This document shows positions 27,203 through 33,557 of a stretch of 64,000 nt of DNA, piece by piece (the first letter of the stretch is position 1; every line of letters begins with the position of its first letter). The notes under the pieces were generated by a model that was not told where the DNA came from, searched no databases, and was given only the letters and a program-made list of their open reading frames with translations. The DNA is from Pedobacter helvus (GTDB lineage: Bacteria; Bacteroidota; Bacteroidia; Sphingobacteriales; Sphingobacteriaceae), in contig NZ_SRMP01000002.1 of NCBI RefSeq assembly GCF_005925325.1, positions 1-64,000 on the forward strand, read 5' to 3'. The translations under genes and the position numbers were made by a program.

Positions 27203-27515
27203 AAAGCTTGCTACTTTCCGCATTGCTATTGATATGCGCAGCGGTAGTGCTTGGATTTTCTAGGTAATCTTGAAGGTCGTTCATGTCGCCATCAAAATAG
27301 AACCTACAAACCAAGGAACCAGCGGTACCACAACTTGGTGAATTTTCATCCACCGGTTGCCAATTTTGGATATCTAGGATATCTGCATCATTGGACGAAT
27401 TGCTGGTGTACTGGTAAAGTACTGGAGCTTTTGCTTTAAAAGCACTCGTTGTAAAAATTAGGCCGAACGCAATTACCAGCGCTGCAAGGCCAAAAAACAA
27501 TTTACTTGTTTTCAT
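27201..27515 (-). CDS. DUF6520-like small exported protein
   Basis: 104 residues. The N-terminal hydrophobic signal MKTSKLFFGLAALVIAFGLIFTTSAF is followed by a short polar mature part with two cysteines in PSCGTAGSLVCRFYFDGD. This matches the pattern of the small Bacteroidota DUF6520 family. It is convergent with the SusCD unit. A secreted cysteine-containing peptide beside a TlpA-SusCD unit suggests a link, but this is inference. Confidence 0.65.
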   Translation of the reverse strand: MKTSKLFFGLAALVIAFGLIFTTSAFKAKAPVLYQYTSNSSNDADILDIQNWQPVDENSPSCGTAGSLVCRFYFDGDMNDLQDYLENPSTTAAHINSNAESSKL

Positions 27516-27871
27516 GGTTAATGACTGCTTTGTTGCATTTGAAAAAGCAGACGAAAAAGGTTTAGTTTTTGATTTCCCCTCGTGGTTTTCTCTCTCCCTT
27601 TTAGGGGGAACCGATGCGTAGCGAGCTCATTGATACAAAAAACAACACTATACATCAATAGATGCCGTAGGCAGAGGGGGTTTATATAGCCACTTTGGTA
27701 GGCTTTGCACCTGCAACGTTTGGTTCGCCGAACCCCACGGCACATTTTATTTTCATATTTATTGTTGCTCTTTACTCTTCCTTGCTCCTTAATCCAATAA
27801 CCAATCATCAATGACCAAATTCCAATGGTTCAATTATCAATGAACCACTGAACCAATGCACAATGAACCAA
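27516..27871. repeat. Gap with CT/GA repeat (copy 3) and CAATGAACCAA-type repeats
   Basis: 27586-27680 is a member of the CTCTCCC-TTTTAGGGGGA ... GATGCCGTAGGCAGAGGGGG family, split by about 60 bp (ATGCGTAGCGAGCTC...CATCAATAG). 27790-27870 holds many short ACCAATCATCAATGACC-like words (CAATGAACCAAT repeated). No supported gene. Confidence 0.6.
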
Positions 27872-28072
27872 TCATTCCTCCAGCACATACCTCTTCAGCG
27901 TAGCGTCATAGTTAATCACATAGCCTTCGGCCCTTAGCCTTTTCAACTGCCTTTCTAAAGTAGATTTATGGTAACCTAGCTTTTTGGCCATGATTGGCAC
28001 CCTTAACATTTGCTGATGCTTGATGAGATAGAGCAGTATATCTAACCTGTTTCGATACTGGAGCGCTGTCAT
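27872..28072 (-). CDS. Small winged-helix DNA-binding protein
   Basis: 66 residues from MTALQYRNRLDILLYLIKH; a start 21 bp further upstream is possible. The pattern RVPIMAKKLGYHKSTLERQLKRLRAEGYVINYD... is a winged HTH, with the recognition helix about KSTLERQLKRLR. It is a stand-alone DNA-binding domain, probably a regulator, adjacent to the Crp-like gene. Confidence 0.6.
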   Translation of the reverse strand: MTALQYRNRLDILLYLIKHQQMLRVPIMAKKLGYHKSTLERQLKRLRAEGYVINYDATLKRYVLEE

Positions 28073-28154
28073 GTTTTTGGTATTGCTACACAAAGTTTGT
28101 AGCTAGCACCCGCATCTACAATGAACATTAGGGTAAAAAATGAGAAGCTTTTGT

Positions 28155-28733
28155 TTAGCCTTTTGTTAAGTTCTCTTTGAGCATACGACTAAAAGACTGT
28201 TGTGTAATGCCGAGGTAAGAGGCCATGTCTTTATTTTTGACGTGTGCCACTAAGCCAGGATAATGTTGACATACATAGTTGAACTTTTCGGTAGCATTAC
28301 CTTTGAGATAAACCTTTTTTTCTTGGTTAAGGCGGAGGAAGTAATAACTGAGTAGTTTCTTGCTGAGCAATACAAACTCTAACGAAAGCTCTTCGAGTAC
28401 CATTAGATCATAATAATGCAGTGCATAGAGCTTGGTGTCGGTTTCGCAGATGATACCCTCTTCACTTTCTGATTGGTTAAGGAGGCTTTCCATGGCCGCA
28501 CAAAAATGACCTTGGCAACTAAAATCGGTAGTTTGCTGTTCTTCGTTTTCTGTGTAAAGCCTTAGGAAACCACTTTCTAAAAAATAGATATGCCTGCAAA
28601 TTTCACCTGGACGAAGTAGGGGTGCGCCCTTTGGCATTAACATCTTTTTGATGCGGTGTTGTAGCAGTTGTTCTCCATTATCTGAAAGGTTGAACTGGCT
28701 TTTGAGTAGCTGAATAAAATGTGAATTTTTCAT
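28155..28733 (-). CDS. Crp/Fnr-family transcription regulator
   Basis: 192 residues from MKNSHFIQLL; a longer frame starts at 28778. The cyclic-nucleotide-binding-like beta-roll covers about 20-120 (LLRPGEICRHIYFLESGFLRLYTENEEQQTTDF). The C-terminal helical end NKDMASYLGITQQSFSRMLKENL is the HTH with the LGIT-QQ-SFSR recognition helix. Bacteroidota members of this type usually lack a cAMP pocket and have unknown ligands. Confidence 0.8.
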   Translation of the reverse strand: MKNSHFIQLLKSQFNLSDNGEQLLQHRIKKMLMPKGAPLLRPGEICRHIYFLESGFLRLYTENEEQQTTDFSCQGHFCAAMESLLNQSESEEGIICETDTKLYALHYYDLMVLEELSLEFVLLSKKLLSYYFLRLNQEKKVYLKGNATEKFNYVCQHYPGLVAHVKNKDMASYLGITQQSFSRMLKENLTKG

Positions 28734-28809
28734 AAGCGTTGATTTAATCTTTAGGTGTTTGTGAGAGTGGAGCATCATTAGCTAATTTGGTAGTCTAAAG
28801 CATGTACCT

Positions 28810-29073
28810 ATGCAGAAAGAACTATTTAAGTACCTTGATGCCATTGTGCAGTTGCAGCAAGCACTGTTAGATGCCTTATTGGGAATTAAGCCGATAGCGG
28901 GTGAGGAAGAGTGGTTGGATAATGCGGATATGAAGCAATTGCTAAAAATTAGTGATGCTACATTGTACCGCTTGCGGAAGAGCGGGCAACTATTGTCGAA
29001 AAAGATAGGCGGAAAGTGGTTTTATGCTAAATCGGCTATCGTATCAAGTATCAAACAAGAGCGAAAACCATAA
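28810..29073 (+). CDS. Small HTH (excisionase/MerR-like) protein
   Basis: 87 residues. The N-terminal ~30 residues form a helix, then EWLDNADMKQLLKISDATLYRLRKSGQLLSKKIGGKWFY, a HTH_17-type DNA-binding domain with the typical wing (GKWFYAKSAI). In Bacteroidota such proteins often accompany mobile elements as excisionase-like or regulatory factors. It is divergent from the Crp-like gene. Confidence 0.7.
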   Translation: MQKELFKYLDAIVQLQQALLDALLGIKPIAGEEEWLDNADMKQLLKISDATLYRLRKSGQLLSKKIGGKWFYAKSAIVSSIKQERKP

Positions 29074-29102
29074 TTGCTTTCGCCCTGCAAGCTAGGTGAG
29101 CC

Positions 29103-29480
29103 CTAGGTGTAACGGATATAGAAAGTTAGCGTACCGCTAGGCTCAAAGCTATTGATGCCTGATCTTGCACTTAGTGAGCTCACGCTCCAGATGATCTTGC
29201 CCTGTTCATCTTTATCTTTATCCTTCTCGTCTTTATCGAGGCTAACCATCAAACGGTTTTCTAAGGCAAAGGCCGTTTCGCAAGCATATAATGCCACTGC
29301 CGACGGAGCGAGCTGGGAGAAGAAAGATTGTTGCTTAGGGCTCAATTCGAAATGTAAAAATAGCCATTGTCCAAAGTTGGTTTGAATGAGGTTAGCTTCT
29401 GTAGAGAGCGACTGATCATCTAATTGGTGAAACTGTTGTTGTAAGGCCATAAAGCCTGCGTTTGTGAAAGGATACTTCAT
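29103..29480 (-). CDS. Hypothetical protein, convergent with the HTH gene
   Basis: 125 residues, not recognised. It is soluble, with a helical first half and a Lys/Asp-rich tract (LDKDEKDKDKDEQGK, about 80-95) before a beta-type end (GTLTFYIRYT). It has a real start and stop and codon use like its neighbours. Confidence 0.5.
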   Translation of the reverse strand: MKYPFTNAGFMALQQQFHQLDDQSLSTEANLIQTNFGQWLFLHFELSPKQQSFFSQLAPSAVALYACETAFALENRLMVSLDKDEKDKDKDEQGKIIWSVSSLSARSGINSFEPSGTLTFYIRYT

Positions 29481-29659
29481 GATTTTTTTAGGTTAAATGA
29501 TTTAAATGACCCCAAAATTGGCCTTTTAGGATGTTGAAGCCAAGAAATGGCCCGAATAATCCGACCAATGGCTATTACTCTTTTGACGAGTGGTAAGCTG
29601 TATCTGGCTCACTTTTCAATATTTTTTCATAAATTGCTGTTCACTACCAATACGCTCGT

Positions 29660-30463
29660 ATGAAAAAACCTAGCTTAGGCAAATTCCCTTATTTCGGGAG
29701 GATGGCCAGTTTACTCCTAGCTGCAATTGCCACTTTCTGTATCTTAATGTACGCAGAAAAACCAGCTTTCACCTTCTTGCTCACCAAGATCAACTTCTAT
29801 ACGGCCTGGCTGTTCAATACCCTTATTGCCTATGCGATGGTGAGGGCAAGTATCTACGGAACTCGCCTGTTAGATAGCGCTCATCCTTGGCAGCGCAGCT
29901 ACCGCAAAAGGTGGCCCAAGCAATTATTGTTGGCCATATCGATGCCTTTACTGCTAGGCATTATTGGTATAGTGATTTATTTTATTGCCTACGGAAAAAA
30001 CATTTTGGAAACTAATTTTTTTCGACGATACCTGTTTTTAGATACCATGGCTATTTTTTTACTCAATGGCACCTTGTTTTTCATGCATCAGCAACAGGCC
30101 AATAAGCGAATTAGGCCAGAACGTAGCACCGAAGAAGAACAGTTGCAATTTCCAATACCTATAGAAGACATCGCTTACCTCTATGCCGAAAATAAATACT
30201 GTTTTGCCATAAGCTTTGATGGGGCACAAGAATATTTAGAAGTATCACTAACGAAAGCACTTGCGGCACTGCCGCTACATCAGTTCTGTTTAGTAAGGCG
30301 TTCGCACATCGTTAACCGGAAAGCCATAAAGCAAGTCGTAAAAAAGAACAATACCAGATTACTGAAACTGCTGCCAGAGTTGGATCAGCAAATTATGGTC
30401 AGTCGTTTAGAAACACCAGCTTTTAACATTTGGTGGGAAGCAACAAGAAAAGAAAAATCTTAG
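29660..30463 (+). CDS. LytTR-family DNA-binding membrane protein
   Basis: 267 residues. Four hydrophobic segments (about 12-32, 35-60, 85-110, 118-140) are followed by a LytTR domain (about 160-255: IPIEDIAYLYAENKYCFAIS, SLTKALAALPLHQFCLVRRSHIVNRKAIKQV). It is a membrane-bound regulator of the type found near Sus-like and small-protein genes. The signal it senses is unknown. Confidence 0.8.
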   Translation: MKKPSLGKFPYFGRMASLLLAAIATFCILMYAEKPAFTFLLTKINFYTAWLFNTLIAYAMVRASIYGTRLLDSAHPWQRSYRKRWPKQLLLAISMPLLLGIIGIVIYFIAYGKNILETNFFRRYLFLDTMAIFLLNGTLFFMHQQQANKRIRPERSTEEEQLQFPIPIEDIAYLYAENKYCFAISFDGAQEYLEVSLTKALAALPLHQFCLVRRSHIVNRKAIKQVVKKNNTRLLKLLPELDQQIMVSRLETPAFNIWWEATRKEKS

Positions 30464-30852
30464 TTCAAATCGTCAAAAAAGTGGGTTTGCTTCGTACTGT
30501 CTTCGTATCTGCTTTGCTAAGTCTTTGCTAAATTAGGGCTTTTAGCGAACAAACAGCAAAGAAACTAATAGGCTGATGCCTTCTCATTCTTGTTTATTGC
30601 CCCATGTTTCTTTTCCGTTGAATAGCAACAATTGTGGCGGGCAGGCAAGTATGTCTAGCTAAAATCCAGCTTATTTTACTTCAGCTACTAATCAATAGCC
30701 GTCAATTTCTATCAAATTTATTCAAATCCAATCACAGGGGTTTGGAAATGAGGTTATTAGTTTTTTTTTCCAGTTCCTTTGACCTAACATTTACGCAAAG
30801 GCCTGCGCAAGAGATGGAAACAGATTTTCTTACATTTTAAATTTTTAAAGAT
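30464..30852. other. 389-bp gap, nothing recognised
   Basis: AT-rich intergenic DNA before the DUF6266 gene. I see no convincing gene or clear hairpin; a GGCGGGCAGGCAAG stretch near 30636 only loosely recalls other palindromes in the window. Confidence 0.5.
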
Positions 30853-31491
30853 ATGGCAACATATAAAAAAGGAATACTAGGTGTATTCTCAGGAAAAGTA
30901 GGTACGGTGGTGGGCAGTAGTTGGAAAGGTATCAGTTACATAAAAAGTTTGCCAAAGGCAAGCACTAAGAAACCAAGTCAGCTACAATTGGACCAACGAT
31001 TGAAGTTTACGTTGATCGCCAATTTTTTAAAACCGATCAAAGCAATTACCAGCATCGGTTATGGTATGGTCGCTGGAAATTTGACTACGCACAACGCAGC
31101 AGTATCTTACCATTTAGCTAAAGCCGTGGTAGGCAATACGCCAAATTTTGAGATTGATTACCCTAAGGTGATCTTTAGCAGGGGCGAACTGCCTAGTCCG
31201 GCGGTGCCTACTTTGGCCGCCGCCGCGGGAGCTGAACTTCATTTCAGTTGGACAGATAATTCGACGGCAAATCTTGCCCAAGCTACCGACAGGGCGGTGC
31301 TGCTGGTGTACTGCCCAACTACAAAGGAATTTGTGTTCGATAATACGGCAACCAGGAGCTTGGCCGCGGCAACGGTGGCCTTGCCACCAAACTTTGTAGG
31401 GGAGACCTTACATGCTTGGATGGCCTTTTTTGCCGCCGACGAAAAGCAAGTATCAACTAGTGTTTACCTAGGAACGGTAACCGCTATTTAA
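30853..31491 (+). CDS. DUF6266 family protein
   Basis: 212 residues. It begins MATYKKGILGVFSGKVGTVVGSSWKGISYIKS, the hallmark of DUF6266, a Bacteroidota family of unknown function. It has a beta-rich, Ala-rich C-terminal half (LHFSWTDNSTANLAQATDRAVLLVYCP) and no signal peptide. It is followed by the repeat and by the CHAP/lysis-like genes. Confidence 0.85.
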   Translation: MATYKKGILGVFSGKVGTVVGSSWKGISYIKSLPKASTKKPSQLQLDQRLKFTLIANFLKPIKAITSIGYGMVAGNLTTHNAAVSYHLAKAVVGNTPNFEIDYPKVIFSRGELPSPAVPTLAAAAGAELHFSWTDNSTANLAQATDRAVLLVYCPTTKEFVFDNTATRSLAAATVALPPNFVGETLHAWMAFFAADEKQVSTSVYLGTVTAI

Positions 31492-31504
31492 CTATTATTC
31501 ATCT

Positions 31505-31529
31505 GAAGCCCGGGTGTTTCCTGGGCTTC
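31505..31529 (+). terminator. Hairpin after the DUF6266 gene
   Basis: GAAGCCCGGG-tgttt-CCTGGGCTTC, 10-bp stem with one mismatch, 13 bp after the stop. There is no strong T-run, so it may be a weak terminator or processing hairpin. Confidence 0.5.
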
Positions 31530-31543
31530 CTCATCTTAAATTT

Positions 31544-31657
31544 ATGAAAACAATCATTTATTACCTCAATAACCAATGGAAACCAATGTCCATCAAATTT
31601 TGGCACATCCTAACAAACGCTGCCAATAAAGGACGGCATTATTGGATTCTGCAGTAA
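31544..31657 (+). pseudogene. Duplicated 5' fragment of the 123-aa membrane-protein gene
   Basis: 31544-31611 repeats 31927-31994 (68 bp, one mismatch, including the start codon: MKTIIYYLNNQWKPMSIKFW). After residue 23 it runs into the dispersed repeat and stops after about 37 codons (TNAANKGRHYWILQ). It is a truncated copy made when the repeat entered the region. Confidence 0.8.
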
Positions 31658-31926
31658 TAGCCAGCAAAAACTTGTGCAGAAACGAACATATCGTATGCAC
31701 AAGAAATTAGGCAGCCGTGGGATGGTATCGGAAGGGGAGGCATTCTAATTTCGCTCATGAAGTTTCGCTAGGCTAGTACAAAGAAGGCAATTCAGCCTTG
31801 AACTTTTGTTTCTTTTGGTTCAAGCCAAAAGAAATAGGTCAAGCCGGCTATGAGGCTAAGAAACTAAAACCGCATTACGATCCCAGACTAAATCTGGGAT
31901 GACGACGATAAGAAAAAATTAAAATC
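31612..31926. repeat. Dispersed ~300-bp repeat, copy B, between the two copies of a gene start
   Basis: It aligns with 21657-21955 and contains the same TTTCTTTTGG-TTCAAG-CCAAAAGAAA hairpin (31809-31834) and a closing GATCCCAGA-ctaaa-TCTGGGATGAC hairpin. It is flanked by 68-bp direct repeats of coding sequence, much longer than a normal target-site duplication. Confidence 0.8.
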
Positions 31927-32298
31927 ATGAAAACAATCATTTATTATCTCAATAACCAATGGAAACCAATGTCCATCAAATTTTGGCACATCCTTTCCTT
32001 AACCATCATCGTTTGGCTAGCAATGCCCAATATCTTAGGTGCATTCAACCTAGCAATAGGCCTGGTCGATTTTGGTATTCTCCACATCATACTATTAGCC
32101 TTCAGCTGTTGGCTTTTAGCAATGTCTAGTGCCTATTACATCTTCCGACTGTTGCTATCTCAAATGGGTATGCCAGCACTACACGAAATCATCAATCACT
32201 TTAAATTATTAAACTTATGGGAACAATATCTAATTTACTTAGCCTGCTATGCTTTATTGCTTTGCTCGGCCATCGGGGCGCTGATCGCGATTTGCTAG
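31927..32298 (+). CDS. Small membrane protein, possible holin-like
   Basis: 123 residues with three hydrophobic segments (about 24-44, 48-72, 100-122): SIKFWHILSLTIIVWLAMPNILGAF, FGILHIILLAFSCWLLAMSSAYYIF, LIYLACYALLLCSAIGALIAIC. No family recognised. Its end overlaps the CHAP gene by 82 nt. Together with the CHAP hydrolase and the following lipoprotein, it occupies the place of a holin in a lysis cassette. Confidence 0.6.
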   Translation: MKTIIYYLNNQWKPMSIKFWHILSLTIIVWLAMPNILGAFNLAIGLVDFGILHIILLAFSCWLLAMSSAYYIFRLLLSQMGMPALHEIINHFKLLNLWEQYLIYLACYALLLCSAIGALIAIC

Positions 32299-32888
32299 AA
32301 AATAAAACTACCAATGATCAAAGATCCAATTATCAAATAAGCTATGGTCAAGTATCCAATCAACTAAACATCCAAAAAACCAACCAACTAAACCCCGATC
32401 AACTACTAAACATTGCAAGATCACAAATTGGGGTTAGGGAAGCTACGGGAAATAACGATGGCTACCAAGTAGAGCAATACTTAGCTTATACGGGAAATAA
32501 AAAGGGCGAAGCATGGTGTGCTTCTTTTGTGAGTTGGGTATTTGGAAAAGCTGGATATGCTGCGCCACGTACGGCATGGAGCCCGAGCTTGTTTCCCCAA
32601 GTTAGATTGGTGAAGCTTGCTGAGCCAGGCAATGTATTTGGCATTTACTTCAACGATAAAAAGCGCATTGCTCATGCGGGGATAGTTGAAAAAGTTAAGG
32701 ACACTTGGATAACTACAATTGAAGGAAATACGGATACGGATGGAAGAAGGGATGGTGATGGCGTTTACCGAAAGTTGCGACATGCTAAACCATTAGATGT
32801 TATGCAGATTGGCTCAATAGGGAAGGAGGTGCAAGATGAAAGTAGCTATTTATGTATGGGTGTTATTGTTCTATGGTTGTTCCGCTAA
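32217..32888 (+). CDS. CHAP-domain peptidoglycan hydrolase (endolysin-like)
   Basis: 223 residues. An N-terminal hydrophobic stretch (6-18), a polar Asn/Gln-rich linker (25-58) and the CHAP domain (about 60-195): LLNIARSQIGVREATGNNDG, GEAWCASFVSWVF with the catalytic Cys101, and RIAHAGIVEK with His153. CHAP enzymes cut peptidoglycan (amidase or endopeptidase). The start overlaps the membrane-protein gene by 82 nt and the end overlaps the next gene by 53 nt. The linker is encoded by CCAAT/ATCAA-rich DNA similar to intergenic repeats. Confidence 0.85.
   Translation: MGTISNLLSLLCFIALLGHRGADRDLLENKTTNDQRSNYQISYGQVSNQLNIQKTNQLNPDQLLNIARSQIGVREATGNNDGYQVEQYLAYTGNKKGEAWCASFVSWVFGKAGYAAPRTAWSPSLFPQVRLVKLAEPGNVFGIYFNDKKRIAHAGIVEKVKDTWITTIEGNTDTDGRRDGDGVYRKLRHAKPLDVMQIGSIGKEVQDESSYLCMGVIVLWLFR
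32823..32830 (+). promoter_or_regulatory. Unusual perfect Shine-Dalgarno AAGGAGGT
   Basis: AAGGAGGT lies 5 nt before ATG 32836, inside the CHAP gene. Bacteroidota genes normally lack such sites, and I see none elsewhere in the window. It fixes the start of the next gene and points to efficient internal initiation. Confidence 0.7.
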
Positions 32889-33306
32889 GCGAAAGCTAAT
32901 GGAAAGCAGCGTTGTAAATACGGAGAGCGTCAGAGAAGTTGAAGCCCTTCAAACAAAAAGCCAGCATAGCCTAATCTATAGCTTAAGTATGGATAGTATT
33001 AATCAAGTTAGTTTTCTGAAGCTTTACCCTAAAGGCGACTTTATCATTAGCAAAGATGGTTTCAAAGGCTCGGCAGATAGTTTGGTTTGGTACAACAACA
33101 TGCGCCAAGTTAGTAAAAGCCAACAATTGGAGCGGCAGAAGCAAGAGCAATCGAGTAATGAAATGTTTAAGCAGATTACCACCCAAAGCACCAGAGAAAA
33201 CAAAAATAAACTTGTAAAAGGAGGGAGCTTTATTTGGTATATTTTAGGCGGTATAGTCGTTATAGGCTGTGTCTTTCTTTCAAGTAAAATGATTAATAAA
33301 AGTTAG
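32836..33306 (+). CDS. Small lipoprotein-like, spanin-like protein with C-terminal TM
   Basis: 156 residues. The N-terminal signal MKVAIYVWVLLFYGC has a lipobox-like end (LLFYGC). The middle is a coiled-coil-prone, Gln/Lys-rich region (SKSQQLERQKQEQSSNEMF), and the C-terminus is a hydrophobic segment (FIWYILGGIVVIGCVFLSS). It overlaps the CHAP gene by 53 nt. A protein with a lipid anchor, coiled middle and membrane anchor, embedded in the endolysin gene, resembles a unimolecular spanin; this is inference. Confidence 0.55.
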   Translation: MKVAIYVWVLLFYGCSAKRKLMESSVVNTESVREVEALQTKSQHSLIYSLSMDSINQVSFLKLYPKGDFIISKDGFKGSADSLVWYNNMRQVSKSQQLERQKQEQSSNEMFKQITTQSTRENKNKLVKGGSFIWYILGGIVVIGCVFLSSKMINKS

Positions 33307-33317
33307 GCTTACTGTAG

Positions 33318-33353
33318 GCTAGTCATACTTAAGGAATGGCTAGCTTTTTTTTT
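33318..33353 (+). terminator. Terminator after the lysis-like cassette
   Basis: GCTAGTCAT (33318-33326) pairs with ATGGCTAGC (33336-33344), followed by nine T (33345-33353). It closes the transcript ending at 33306. Confidence 0.7.
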
Positions 33354-33499
33354 GACCCGTTTATATTTGAATTTATTCTCTATTTTGATTTTAAGTGTTT
33401 GTAATATACCTTGTTGCGTTTTTTTCTGTCCGCTCAACAAACAAATTTAAAACATATAAGTGTTAAAAAATGTTAAATGAAAGTTGAAATGTTTTCAAT

Positions 33500-33557
33500 A
33501 CGTAGCTTATCTTTACGTTTAAATAACTATTAACTAATACTAATTCAAGAAGATTTT
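33500..33557 (+). promoter_or_regulatory. Leader of SusC unit 2 with shared TATTAACTAA box
   Basis: TTATCTTTACG (33508-33518) resembles a -7 element (TAtcTTTA). CTATTAACTAATACTAA (about 33527-33543) is shared with the leaders at 38.31 and 43.69 kb. It probably marks the 5' untranslated region. Confidence 0.45.

Noticed and set aside
27518..27811. 97-codon minus-strand frame
   Set aside because: It is made of the CT/GA repeat and CAATGAACC-type repeats; Cys/Arg-rich noise.
28810..29073. Excisionase of an integrative element
   Set aside because: No integrase, relaxase or attachment-site repeat was found nearby; kept as a small HTH protein only.
30634..30840. 68-codon plus-strand frame before the DUF6266 gene
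   Set aside because: No recognisable features, and it lies in an AT-rich leader; composition is not protein-like.
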